A DNA stretch of 64,000 nt. It comes from Fusarium oxysporum f. sp. lycopersici 4287 (taxonomy: Eukaryota > Ascomycota > Sordariomycetes > Hypocreales > Nectriaceae). Under the pieces are notes generated by a model. It was not told where the DNA came from and did not search any database. It worked only from the letters and a program-made list of their open reading frames with translations. This document shows positions 32,954 to 43,825 of the stretch, one piece after another (positions within the stretch are counted from its first letter, which is position 1; each line of letters opens with the position of its first letter). The position numbers were made by a program, and so were the translations under genes. The stretch covers positions 1,957,178 to 2,021,177 of the forward strand of contig NC_031000.1 of the NCBI RefSeq assembly GCF_000149955.1. Direction: 5' to 3'.

Positions 32954-34940
32954 TATTTTGCATATGACCCAAGACGCAAACAGTGAACCGATGCGTTTCA
33001 AGCATCCTACCAACCGATGGCAGCCCGCCTGATCTTGATCAACATACCTATGGCTTCGGTCTTTGGAGCTCGATTTATCCGTGGGAGAAGAGTGATAGAC
33101 ATATCTTGGAGAGTATGTCGAACCAGGGTCAACACTAAGCGTTGCGAATGTCGGACGACGATTAGACTTGTTATCATTACACCCATCTAAATCTACTACT
33201 ACTATACAAATGTCCACGATACTTATGCTAGAAGAATTTACCTATACTATGGGTTTGTTATTAGGAAAAGAACGGCTCTATTTGGAGGTCATCCGTTATG
33301 GCTTCTTTCTCGCCTATTGGATAGAGACCACTCCCTGTCGAAGTCTCCCGGAAACCCATCCATGAGATATGCGCCCGGAAGATCATCGAGTTGTCCATAC
33401 CCAGACAGGACAGTGTCAATACGCTTGCAGAATGCTACGCATAAACCATCTGTCCCGTGGTGTGATTTAAGTGTGATGACAGAACTTTAAATTTCCGGAC
33501 TGTTCACAGACATTTCTAATTTGTTGTACAGACATGATTTGCATGAATGCACGCGCGGTACGCTGGCTTCAAAAGATGTCGGCATCTGGGAGACTACAGA
33601 AACATAACCGTGCAAGTGCTGACATGCTTTTCACCAAGTTCATTAACTGTACTTCATTTCTAACGAGTTCTACTCTACTGTCATCAAAAATACACGAAAA
33701 TCGGGCATTGGTCGAGCACAGGATCTTGATCGGACCCTTGAACTAATCGCGCGAGTGGGGTTCCCGAGCTACAAGCAACAGGGGCGCTGGGATCACAGCT
33801 TGAAACATGTAACTTTTGACTCTGGGCCAATCTGTTTGTTTCTTGAAAGTTAAACCCAACGCGACCCATTCCTGGGGTATTGACGAATGCCGTGAAGCAG
33901 GGGGTTGGGCTTCCACGTGCAAGACGGCTGGGCGTCAACGTGACTGTGCCGTCACTGAAGAGTTTCTACCTGTTCGCCTGGTTTTCTCTTCAAACTCTAA
34001 AATGCGGTCCCCCATGTCGTGGTGGAACGATGGCACCTGCAACCTCCTTTTTTTTAATGACATTCGCAGCTGCCAGGTTGGCAGTGATATATCAAATAGC
34101 AAATGCCATAACTTGATAGCTCACATCTTATTATTGAGCAAGGACGTAAGCAAACTTTATATAAAGTAATTCTGATGGCGCATGCTTGACGTTTCCGCCG
34201 TTTAGGAGTTGTCTTCCTATCTAGGTTGGCGCGGACGTCGATAGCGTGCCCCAGCTAAACCTTTACCAGCCTAAGGGATGGATACCGTGTCCGTGTCATC
34301 GGTAAAGGGGGGATCTCACTGCCGGCACCCCCCATGTCTAGTATGAGGTTTTCTAAATTCATTTCACTGGCCGAGTTCCCCTCCCTTCCATTCAACTAAT
34401 AACCTTGTTTCAAGCCACAAGTTGTGAAAAAGCTGTCGGAATTCCGGAAATGAGAAAAGGGACGGGGCATCTTTGACGTTCAGAGGTGTTGTGAGCTAGG
34501 GATGACCGGTGGGTTGACAAAACGTCTAGCTTGAATCATGTCCCGACTTACGGTTGAGTTGGTTTTTGGTTCTAGCGGAAATACCCTTGTAATCTGCAAC
34601 GAGTGTCATTGGCCGCTACTGGACTGATGACGACGATCATCAGGATTAGTAAACCCCAGCTGTGAGGTAGTCTATAATACAAGAAACCTGAAGAATGACG
34701 CGCTATAATACCAAGATCAACCACAATAGCGTAACGATCCAGGTTGAAGCTCTATCCTCCCTTTTCTTTCCTTATTCACATCTACTTAGGTTTCAATGCC
34801 CAGACCTGTCAACCCTAACCACAGACACACCAAGCGCACTCACCATGCAACTGTAACTTGACTTTTGTCCAGTGTCCCCCCCCCCCTTTTTTTTTTTTCC
34901 ATTTATTTTCCTTTTCTCTTCTCTACCTATCCCTCCCTCT
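32954..34940. other. Stretch with no recognised gene; upstream region of DUF7703 copy 3
   Basis: Short open frames (for example 33816-34169 plus, 32942-33217 minus) have no recognisable domain. From about 34750 the sequence becomes CT-rich with a C10/T12 tract at 34876-34899, typical of promoter and leader sequence of filamentous fungi, leading to the gene at 34982. Confidence 0.45.
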
Positions 34941-34981
34941 TGCCATGACCGTCGGAGATCCGTCGGCAGCTCAGCTCAATC

Positions 34982-36010
34982 ATGGCGACTGGGTCTGGGG
35001 AAACGGGTCCCATTTCCGTGTCATTGCCCATCAACATGACCATCGCCGGCTTCTTCGCCATCGCATGCTATAACTGCGTCGAGATCCTCATATCCCTCCT
35101 CAGTCAATTCAAGCGTTACGATGGCCTTTATTTCTGGAGCATCGTCACGGCGGCGCTGGGCATTATCCTCCATTCGATCGTAGTCTTCCTACGCTACTAT
35201 AGCTTGGGCCCGAATTTCCTCCTCTGCGTCTTTACGTGTATCGGTTGGTATGGGATGGTCACTGGTCAATCTGTCGTGCTCTATTCCCGTCTACATCTTA
35301 TCGTCGAGGACAAGTCAAAGACGCGCTGGGTTCTGTATATGATCATCCTCAACTTCTTTATCCTCCACGTCCCCGTTTCGATCCTGTTCCTTGGTAGCAA
35401 CACCAAAGAGTCGGGCCGCTTTCTTGGCGCTTTTAACATCTACGAGCGCATCCAACTCGCAGGTTTCTGCATACAAGAAACCATCATTTCGGGTCTCTAC
35501 ATCTGGGAGACAGCCCGCGGGCTCAAGCCTATCTTCGCCGTCAGAAAAGCCATGGAGCGCAAGATTATCCGATACCTCATCATCGTCAACATCCTCGTTA
35601 TCCTCCTCGACATCAGCCTCATTGTCACGCAGTACATGAGCCTCTTTATTATCCAAACAACTTACAAGCCCGTGGTCTACAGCATCAAACTCAAAATGGA
35701 ATTCGTCATCCTCAACAAATTGTTATTGCTCGTGCAGCATCGCGATTGCAGTTGCAGGCACATCATGGGCGAACTCGAAAATACAGCCCTAGATCCTTCA
35801 CAGCCCGAATGTCAATTGATTGAACGAAACTCTTCTACGAGAACAGGGAGCGATGTTCCTATTCAGATGCACCACATGCAAAAATACCATACCGATGCGT
35901 CAGCGCTCCGGACAATTCAATTCTGGGCAATTCAATTCAATTCAATCAATTTCATTTCAATTCGATTCAATTCAGACCTAATTCAATTCAATTACGGGCG
36001 ACCGAAGTGA
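34982..36010 (+). CDS. DUF7703 integral membrane protein, copy 3 (open)
   Basis: A 342-residue, intronless membrane protein with about seven hydrophobic segments. Of the three copies in this window only this one lacks an internal stop. Motifs: MATGSGETGPI start, YNCVEILISLL, GLYFWSIV, GMVTGQSVVLYSRLHLIV, ETIISGLYIWETARGLKPIF, TTYKPVVYSIKLKMEFV, and a cytosolic Cys cluster (QHRDCSC). The expected end, by comparison with copy 2 (GIQLHQL then stop), is near residue 298. Here the frame continues through a TTCAA-rich terminal array (35912-36029), so the last 35 or so residues (for example RTIQFWAIQFNSINF) are transposon-derived. An upstream ATG at 34944 opens an overlapping 42-codon frame that might reduce initiation. 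Function unknown. Confidence 0.8.
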   Translation: MATGSGETGPISVSLPINMTIAGFFAIACYNCVEILISLLSQFKRYDGLYFWSIVTAALGIILHSIVVFLRYYSLGPNFLLCVFTCIGWYGMVTGQSVVLYSRLHLIVEDKSKTRWVLYMIILNFFILHVPVSILFLGSNTKESGRFLGAFNIYERIQLAGFCIQETIISGLYIWETARGLKPIFAVRKAMERKIIRYLIIVNILVILLDISLIVTQYMSLFIIQTTYKPVVYSIKLKMEFVILNKLLLLVQHRDCSCRHIMGELENTALDPSQPECQLIERNSSTRTGSDVPIQMHHMQKYHTDASALRTIQFWAIQFNSINFISIRFNSDLIQFNYGRPK

Positions 36011-36029
36011 ATTGAATCGAATTGAATAG
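35912..36029. repeat. (AATTC)n terminal-type array
   Basis: Repeated AATTCAATTCAATTC on the plus strand, switching to GAATTGAATCGAATTGAATA at the right. It overlaps the 3' end of DUF7703 copy 3. Inverted relatives lie at 39303-39317 and 39421-39450, bracketing a 3.5-kb interval with OrsD-type sequence and a pogo element. Confidence 0.7.
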
Positions 36030-36180
36030 ATCCGCTATTAGTAAGGTACCCACCTATCTAGTTAGGGCAAGTGCTTATGAGAATCTAGGCTATAAATAGC
36101 TTAGCTCATCATCGTGTAAGAAATGAGCCAGAAGTCTGGTACTCGCGCCGGTCGTCTGTACGAACATGGGCTGATCTTGG

Positions 36181-38348
36181 CAGTACCCACCTACCGGTAA
36201 GCAAAAAAAACATTTCCGCATACAAAATGCAATTTTTTAACCAGATGTAGGAAATCCAACCAAAATAACAAGAGTGAAATAACATTCGAATTCCGTTTTA
36301 GAATTAAGTGGATCTTGGTATTTTCGCGGTATTCTAACTTCACGCCCTGCCTGCCTGCGTACCACAGTTAATTCTTCCTCCTCCGAATTTGGCCTCTCAT
36401 CTTCTTCCATCCCTCCCGCCTCGATCACATCCTCAACAGCATCTGCCCTTTCAACTGCTTTGTTTGGCTCAGAAATAGCGTTACCAGCCACTAGAGCTTC
36501 GGCCAATGTCATGAACCTTTGTTAGGATTCAGTATCGCCTTCCTCTTCTTGCCTCTGCGCAACCGGCCAACTTCCTCCTCCAGACTGGCTATTCTGGTGC
36601 CGAGGGAGGCGATCTTTGTCTCTTGAGCTTCAAACCCTCTCGATATCACAGAATAACGTCTTTTTATTGATGGGCTCTTGTTCTTCCCCAGATCTCTGAT
36701 GTGGCGGCTGGTCGTTGGCGTATGATCAGAGTCGACTTGCCCGTCTCTGTGGCCGTCTGGCCCGGGCGTTGTTTCTCTCTTGTCTGGCTGGATCTCAGGA
36801 TGCATGAGCGCTTTCCGTCGTGAAATCGGCCAGTTTTCCGTCACTCTCCTGCCTGAGAGGATGTTTTTCTTCGTCATACCCACTGCTCTGGCTTTGGCAT
36901 AGGCCTTGATGAAGTTGACCTTGTCCACGGGCGCAGAATCGGTCAGGCTGGTGAGTTTCTGCAGTTCTTTTCGATATGCAGCCTTGGATGCGTTGAAAAC
37001 ACCATTATCCAGTGGCTGTAGGCCATGAGAGCAATGTGCAGGCAGGTAACAGCAATACACGTTGTTCAAAAAACACGTGGCCATCCACTCATCCTGGATT
37101 TTCAGTCAGCGGTATTTCTGATCGAGAACAGGTAGACACCCACAGATACATGGCTCCCATGGCCATCTAATATGATGAGCCTTGCATCAGACTCATCTGC
37201 TGGTTGCGTTTGGGGCAGATAAACCTGTTTGAGCCACTCGACCGCGATATGGTGGTCTGTCCAGCCGTTATCGGACGTGATATAATACCAGTCGACGATC
37301 TTGTTAAACTCATCGATAAACCACTGCTTCAGAAGTTCTTTGCCCTTGAAGATAATTCCCGGGTTTAGAAGACGGCCATCTGCAGTGACGGCTTCGATAA
37401 AACTAGTCCAAGTGCGGGACTGCGAGCCTTTGAGGAAGGCCTTCCTTCTGGGATCGCTACTGCCAATTACCAAGGAATCTAAACCTAGATTTGCAATTTA
37501 TTAGTAAGTCTTGTATCAGAAGTAGTCAGTACTCACCAAATCCAGCCATGATACCGCCCTCGTCAACATTAACCGTGTTCTCAGGCTTGATCCAGCCATA
37601 TTCGCTCTCCCGGATATTAAAGTACCAATTGACGGCCACTGGGGTAAAAGAATTGAACCTTGCAGCTTCCTGGCGTTTTCCTACCTTCTTATAGATCTCT
37701 GGATGGCGTTTAATAAACCTGACTAGCCAGTGTACACCGATAGGCCTTTCCTGGCCCTGCTGTCTCAACAGGGCAGCTACGGTGACACGAACTTGACTGT
37801 GGGAAGGAGTATAGCCCAAGGCCTCTTGTCGAAGTATCCATGCAACTAATCTAGCCTCTTGGGATTTGTATAACAGCTGGGCAGGTTGGGTGACCTCGGA
37901 CTTTGACGGTAGGCCTCTTAATCGGTCAGACAGAGTGGTTTGGGGCATTCCATGCTTCTGGGCGGCCCGGTGCTGCAAGAGGTGATTATCTGTAACATCC
38001 AGTATAGCTTCAATGACATCATTCTCTGTATAAGACTATTGAGGCATTTTCAAGGCGATTAAAGGAAGCTGCTATAGATAAAAGTTTGATGAAATTTTGG
38101 GGAGGCTGGGTGATGAAGGAGACATTTTGAGAAAATTTACATTAGTGCCATGCGACCAAACTGCTTGTGTAAAATACAAATGAACATTCCAATATGAAAC
38201 AGCATGAAACTCTCAGTAAGACACAATCTGTTCCGTGTAAATAACTTTAATTTTGGCCAAGCACTGTGCAAGTGAAGTTAGACATTTTGTATGGGGAATT
38301 CTTTTTTTCGCTGAACGGTAGGTGGGTATGACCGGCAGGTGGGTACTG
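36181..38348 (-). mobile_element. pogo/Fot-type DNA transposon
   Basis: An element of about 2.17 kb bounded by inverted repeats. The left end reads CAGTACCCACCTACCGG followed by TAAGC and A7; the right end, reverse complemented, reads CAGTACCCACCTGCCGG. The repeat is tandemly doubled at the right (a second CCCACCTACCG at about 38310). If the ends proper begin with CCCACC, the flanking TA fits the pogo target duplication. The transposase lies inside on the minus strand. Another CCCACCTA word at 36048 lies just outside. Confidence 0.82.
36237..38047 (-). pseudogene. pogo-type transposase (psq HTH, CENP-B HTH, DDE_1)
   Basis: The ATG at 38047 is followed after three codons by TAG (38038-38036). 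The frame is then open: psq helix-turn-helix (YTENDVIEAILDV, GMPQTTLSDRLRG), CENP-B/Tc5 HTH (AWILRQEALGYTPS, HWLVRFIKRHPEI) and the DDE core. Catalytic Asp residues are visible in NVDEGG, ILDGHGSH and LQPLDNGVF. Introns 37536-37485 (52 nt, TTACTAAT branch) and 37143-37094 (50 nt) restore the core. The tail has a coiled coil (FEAQETKIASLGTRIASLEE) and a basic segment (RRGKKRKAIL). A one-base frameshift near 36515 separates it from the C-terminal part (36512-36237), which includes VRIPRKYQD. The early stop and the frameshift suggest an inactive copy, though only two lesions are evident. Confidence 0.87.
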
Positions 38349-38584
38349 CATGGTAGCTCGACCCGACTTTGTAGCACATTCGGTACCATTTTGGTATCTT
38401 CTACTAGCCTGCGTCGGGGCCCTGGGTCTATTCCAGGATGCCTTTTGGCAAGATGAGTGGCAACTTCTCTAGCCAAGCAAGCATGTTGGCACTTCTGACA
38501 AACAAGAATCCGATACTCAGACAGATGCATAAACGGGTATATAGGGTTGGAAGGGCCGAGCTCCGTCATAGGCTTGAGTGCCAT
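38349..38584 (-). pseudogene. OrsD-type (PF12013) finger domain fragment
   Basis: Minus-strand frame from ATG 38584: LSEYRILVCQKCQHACLARE, then VATHLAKRHPGI and RRRLVEDTKMVP. It has the Cys-x2-Cys...His-x4-His pattern and Arg-rich stretch of the OrsD domain, named after a protein of the A. nidulans orsellinic-acid cluster but widespread in repeat-associated fungal genes. The frame is cut by the pogo inverted repeat at 38348 (residues after ELPCSTHLP derive from the repeat). No downstream continuation is recognisable beyond the pogo element. Confidence 0.7.
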
Positions 38585-38734
38585 GGTCTGAGGGATACTT
38601 CTTAAGAGCTAAAAAAATCATAAATTGTTGGCTAGATCTGACATTCGTCGTGATAGACCCTGATGGACAGGAGTCAAAACTCGACGCGCTGCTGTTAAAG
38701 TGTTGTCCTGCCTGAACGTGTAACCAAGCACCAA

Positions 38735-38923
38735 TCAGAAATCCAAGTCAACCCCCTGGAAAGTGGGGTAAATTAAATCAATTGTACAACAATTGATTTT
38801 GGACTGTAGGACTAGGACAAATCGAAAGTGTGACTCGATGCCAGCGCCGGGCCGAACGGCTGCTTGACATAGTCGACAGATCAGTATCTGATAGTCCTGA
38901 TTGAGCTGTACAATATCCTCCAT
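38735..38923 (-). pseudogene. Second OrsD-type finger fragment
   Basis: From ATG 38923: MEDIVQLNQDYQILICRLCQ, then AAVRPGAGIESHFR. It is the start of an OrsD-type domain distinct in sequence from the fragment at 38349-38584. The frame decays after the first Cys/His group. The pair may represent two neighbouring copies rather than one gene. Confidence 0.6.
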
Positions 38924-39153
38924 TGCTGCTCGATATCACCTCTTTGATCTTGGTGATAGAATATGAAGAGATGAGTAGTCTTGTTGTCTTTCTCGATTGA
39001 TTAAAGTCCCCTTTCCTCTATGTTATACTAACCCCAAGCTGACGCTAGCTAACCCCAAATGTGGAGCTGGGGTAATTTTCAGCCAATTAGCTATACGACT
39101 TCGACCAAAGCGATATGAACCAAATTTCTACATCATGTAACCCCGTTTTGGTG

Positions 39154-39450
39154 GGCGATTTGATTCAAATCGCCTCTGAATGGTACCTAGGGTTCCTGAT
39201 GTCTTATGTGTCTCTGGATCAACGGGGAGATAGAGGGGGTGGTGGCTGGAGGCGGATTTTCGGCAGACTTCAGAGGAAAATCCCAACACCCTCGTCCAGG
39301 GTGGCGATCAATTCAATCTGAGGCGTTGATTGAGTTGAAGCAGGGGTGGCACGGTGCGTTTCATGGGACGTGCACGCTCGCACGGTTCACTAGTTGATCT
39401 TTCGTCCACCAGATGTGTGATTAAATTGAATTGAATTGAATTGATCGCCA
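39154..39450. repeat. GGCGAT(T/C)... palindromes, hAT-like terminal region
   Basis: A near-perfect palindrome GGCGATTTGATTCAAATCGC at 39154 shares GGCGATTTGATTC with the hAT relic end at 8514. GGCGATCAATTCAAT at 39303-39317 is exactly inverted at 39436-39450, beside ATTGAATTGAATTG repeats. This fits one end of a hAT-type or related element whose other end may be the array at 35912-36029. From 39451 to 40660 I see no recognisable gene apart from a short Arg/Glu-rich frame (39441-39731). Confidence 0.5.
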
Positions 39451-40666
39451 GCCTGCCCTCGTCAGAACGGGGCTACGAGGACCCTGGGTCACGGGATTCC
39501 GGTTCGAGAGAAGACGGTGAGGCCACTCTTTGGACAAGGCGCCGCTTCTTACGAGGCGCCCCCGCATCACCTCACAGCCATCTATGGCTGCCCCTGGGAG
39601 AGTTGTTCGACTATACTGTCCGCGGAGTCAGGGGTATGAGGCGGTCGAAGCCGCCGCTAGGGAATGATGGAGCAGCAGACTCTGAGATCGATGCTAAGGA
39701 CGAGCAAGTCAGGGCAAAGCTTTTGGAATGAGCTTGTTGGTGTCAGACATTACGTGTATTCGGTTCATTGATGTGAATTGGTGTATTCATGTTGTGTTCT
39801 GTTAAACTCTGCCCCTTTAGGGCGTCGCCATTTTGGCGCGTAATCTGAAGCATCCCTGCTTGCACGTGATACCCTAGCACTTATTCAACAGCATCCCCCA
39901 CAGGGAGCCCATCGTTACTGACGGGGCCAGAGCGACGGGACACATGTCAGGGGTCTCAACGTCACATTGTGGAAGTTGGCTGTTCAGCCCTCCAGCCGCT
40001 TACTACCAGTATTACTAGTCAGTCGCTCGGCATCTGATGAAGCCATTAGACGCCACAGACGCCTCGCATGCCACTAGGCTCCATGGAAGTTCCCGCACGA
40101 TAATTGACATTGCTCGTATCTACAGAGGATGGAAATACAATGACCTTGTACAAAGACAAAAAAAAAAGATTATCAATTGTTGATTCGCCAAAACAGCAAC
40201 AAACAAGAAACGGCACAGTAGAGTATAACCAAGCTGTGAGATGGATTGTCTCCTTCCGCTTCGCGGTGAGCTTTCGCAGCGGATCTGATTTGCGCGTGCT
40301 GGGATCCCGAGGGCACGCGTCCTTAAACTCTAAACTGCGCTAGAGCGAGCGAGAATCCTCCTGATCCGTTATTAGTGGAGACACGCAGAGGGTTCTGAGC
40401 TAACCGGACAGGGCTAGACTCGGATGACCGCTGAGAGAACGAGACAAAGATGGATTCAGTACCAACCGGCAGGGAAAAATTATAGAAGAGTAACATGACC
40501 CCATCCATTCCGACCCATTAGCTCGATAAGTTTGACTCGACGACGTCGGAACCGCGAATATAATTCCTGTAGCAAATCGAACAGCGAAGGCCTAACTACC
40601 GACATTTCTTTCTTTTCCATTTCTCACTTTCTTTCTTTCTTTTATTTTTCACTCTCGTTACAACAA

Positions 40667-42585
40667 ATGGCTTACGCAACGGACAATGGGCACGACCCAA
40701 GTTCAACGAGACGTAGTGGCGGGTCCACCGACTCCCTAGTTCTGCAGTCATCAGCCATGACAAGGCCCGTTGCGCAAACCTTGATGTCGGCACTCACCGT
40801 CGCCTCCTCGCTGAACTATGCCTCGAGCGTGTCTAGCGACAGCCAAAACCAAAACCAGAGCGGGAGTATCCCTGGCACACCCGTAAGCGTCCGCTCACGT
40901 TGCTCGGGCGGATGGGACCGGCAAACGCTTTCCCCGGCAGCGGCTGCAAGGGCCGGAGTTGATGATGTGGGAATTCCCTGAGCCAAATTGCGATTCGATG
41001 GCGTTTTGACTGTTGAGAAATAGCCTACAATTGAAGACCATGCCGTTGATCAGCCAAGCAGTCTTCGGCCCAAGGAGGATCTAGATGACTCTTCTGATTC
41101 TTCAGCTGAATACATGACGAGTTATCGGCCTTTGGAACGGTAAGACTTACCCATTATGCTGCTAGTAGTTCAGAATCACTTCATTACCGGGGAATATCAC
41201 CTACCATATTGGTAGATTGGCTGATTGGTTCATCTGTTTGCTCATGCTGACTTGGCAAAGTAGTTCCACTCGGGCCAGCGGGTCACGCTCCAAACTTTTC
41301 TTTCAATCTTTCGTCAAGAAGTTCAACAAATCCTCTGTTCGTCCGTCTCCCGGTTCTGAGAAGCCATTGGCATCCGAGAATTAATTAAACAATTTACAGG
41401 TTACGGCTTGCTGCCAAACAGCCAGGTATGTTCCCGTCTCACCCGTCAATCATACTCTTCGATAGCACGTATCTTAATTACTCGTGTGCTAATGTGCTTT
41501 CGTTTTAGCAAGAGCAAGCCAGAAATGGTATGGATTGAGGCCCCGGGCGCGCCACCCCCTCGCTACTCTTTAGCTTGTGTGCTTGCTGACAGATTGCGCC
41601 AGTCATTCAGCACACCGTCATCATCGATGTCTTCGAAGGGCAGCTTCATTTAGCACCTATCTCATCAAAGCCGAGGCGGGTCCTTGATGTCGGCACTGGC
41701 CCTGGAGCATGGGCATTGGTAAGTTCTTATCATTGAACGAATGTAATGATTTGCATCTTTTATTAACATTTGCCATTTTGCCGTATTTAGGAATTTGGCA
41801 AGTCTTTTCCCCGCTCATTTCCTTCTGTGCCATTGCCATTGAAGCTAACAATCGTGGCGTTGGTTGATAGCCCAAAAACATCCTTACTGTTCCGTTCTAG
41901 GCGTGGACATTAATCCGGTCCAGCCGCCTTATACCAGATCTAACTGTAGCTTTATGACAATGGATATTACGCATGATTGGGACTTCACCGGCGGCGGTAA
42001 CTTCGATTTTATTCACATTCGACAACTTGGCGATATTCAGGATAAGAAGAAGTTAATCCAATCGACTTTCGACAACCTGAAGCCTGGAGGATGGGTCGAA
42101 TTTACGGAATGGATCGCAATTCTACAGTCACCAAATCATTCATTAGACGGCACCGCATTCCGCAAATGGAATGATCTGCTAGAGCAAGGAATGCGCAGTT
42201 TTGGTACAACGTTATACTACCCGAATAAGTTCAAGCCATTATTACAGGAAACAGGCTTTAAGCATATCGTTGAGACCAGAAACGGCGCGCCGACAAATGC
42301 GTGCTATCCTGGGAAAAAGTTGCAGCACATAGGCCATCTAATGACGCAGAACTGGCTGCTTGTTCTTGAGCCATTAACAATGCCTGTTTTTACGCGAGCG
42401 TTAGGCTGGTCTCCAGATCAAGTCAAGTCATTTCTGGTTGATGTGCGGAAAGAGATTGGTAACACACAATACCATTCCTTCATGACGCTGTGAGTACCAT
42501 CCGCCCCCTCCGTCTGAGAACTTATCAAAAACTCCTATGCTTACAATTGCGATCCAGAATAACTATTTGCGCCCAAAAGCCGTAA
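40667..42585 (+). CDS. LaeA-like SAM-dependent methyltransferase
   Basis: A class I methyltransferase of the fungal LaeA-like/TAM type. Clear exons: 40667-40966 (Ser/Thr-rich N-terminus, CAACAAATG start), 41024-41139 (LDDSSDSSAEYMTSYRPLER), about 41584-41743, 41791-41797, 41871-42489 and 42558-42585. The SAM-binding motif I is VLDVGTGPGAWAL; motif II is LGVDINPVQPP; later blocks are FDFIHIRQLGD and LKPGGWVEFTEW. The intron 41798-41870 begins GCAAGT (GC-AG type) and its removal gives WALEFAQKHPYCSVLG. The last intron, 42490-42557, restores the family ending CAQKP. Exon structure between 41140 and 41583 is unclear: YGLLPNS is visible near 41402, but stops and frame changes intervene, so the gene could be damaged there. 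The substrate is unknown. Confidence 0.72.
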
Positions 42586-42699
42586 AATAGTTCATCCACG
42601 TCGTCAAAGTGGACCTCAGCCTCCGCATCCGAATCTTCTCTTCCCACGATAAAGTAGGTCCTCCGTTTGACCAGACGCACGTTGAACACGACCCGCAAG

Positions 42700-43158
42700 N
42701 NNNNNNNNNNNNNNNNNNNNNNNNNNNNNNNNNNNNNNNNNNNNNNNNNNNNNNNNNNNNNNNNNNNNNNNNNNNNNNNNNNNNNNNNNNNNNNNNNNNN
42801 NNNNNNNNNNNNNNNNNNNNNNNNNNNNNNNNNNNNNNNNNNNNNNNNNNNNNNNNNNNNNNNNNNNNNNNNNNNNNNNNNNNNNNNNNNNNNNNNNNNN
42901 NNNNNNNNNNNNNNNNNNNNNNNNNNNNNNNNNNNNNNNNNNNNNNNNNNNNNNNNNNNNNNNNNNNNNNNNNNNNNNNNNNNNNNNNNNNNNNNNNNNN
43001 NNNNNNNNNNNNNNNNNNNNNNNNNNNNNNNNNNNNNNNNNNNNNNNNNNNNNNNNNNNNNNNNNNNNNNNNNNNNNNNNNNNNNNNNNNNNNNNNNNNN
43101 NNNNNNNNNNNNNNNNNNNNNNNNNNNNNNNNNNNNNNNNNNNNNNNNNNNNNNNNNN
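42700..43158. other. Assembly gap (459 N)
   Basis: A run of 459 N between the methyltransferase gene and the pogo tail fragments. Adjacent sequence on either side shows no gene. Confidence 0.99.
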
Positions 43159-43318
43159 AAGCTGTGCTAAGATTATCGGGAGGGATAATGATCTCCAGAA
43201 AGCAAAGAGTGTAACGTACATGATAAGCAAGTGTCTCAGGCAAGCGAGTGTCAACAAACATCGATCCACAAGATGTAAATCGTCACAAAAACACAACGAA
43301 CCTCTAAATCAATTGAAA

Positions 43319-43560
43319 CTAATTGCTATACTCTTCCTCAGACACTGAAACAACTATCTGACATGTTCTTGCGTTATGCCCCATCTTGCCGCATGCTCCA
43401 CAATGCTTTTCCTTTGCTTGCACCGACCTTTCCTGACTACCACTTCTCAACGATTCTTCCGCTGCCTGCCCGTCAACATTCATCTGATCAATCGCTTGCC
43501 TTCCCTCCTCTACTGTCATCACCCCTCTCTTCTGCAGTCTGGTTTTTTTTCATATGAGCA
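43319..43560 (-). pseudogene. pogo transposase C-terminal zinc-knuckle fragment 1
   Basis: Minus-strand frame ending at 43319: EKHCGACGKMGHNARTCQIV, then an acidic tail (SVSEEEYSN). This CCHC knuckle with GHNARTC is the standard end of a family of fungal pogo-type transposases. No catalytic part is present; the gap upstream (plus-strand left) is on the wrong side to supply it. Confidence 0.75.
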
Positions 43561-43825
43561 GCCTGCTGCCTATGAGATCAACAGATTGAACACAAGTATA
43601 AGAGACTAACCTTCGTCGTTCCTTAGATATGGGGGGAATAATACAATCGACACACTGATCTTTTTATCTCAGTCTGCATTCGTGTATCAGTGCTAGGTTG
43701 ACATGTGGAATGGATATAATGTACTTGATAAGCGAGTGAGGCAGATAGGCGAATGAGGCACTTGGCCACACCCTCGCTACTCTCTACCCTGCGAAATCAA
43801 CCGCAAGACTCTAAATCGGCTCAAA

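Noticed and set aside
34944..35073. Conserved upstream open reading frame of the DUF7703 genes
   Set aside because: The corresponding ATG in copy 2 (15711) is in a different frame relative to the main start, so conservation is not supported.
37526..38584. OrsD fragments as evidence of an orsellinic-acid (polyketide) cluster
   Set aside because: There is no polyketide synthase or tailoring gene nearby. OrsD-type domains are common in repeats, and the fragments are broken.
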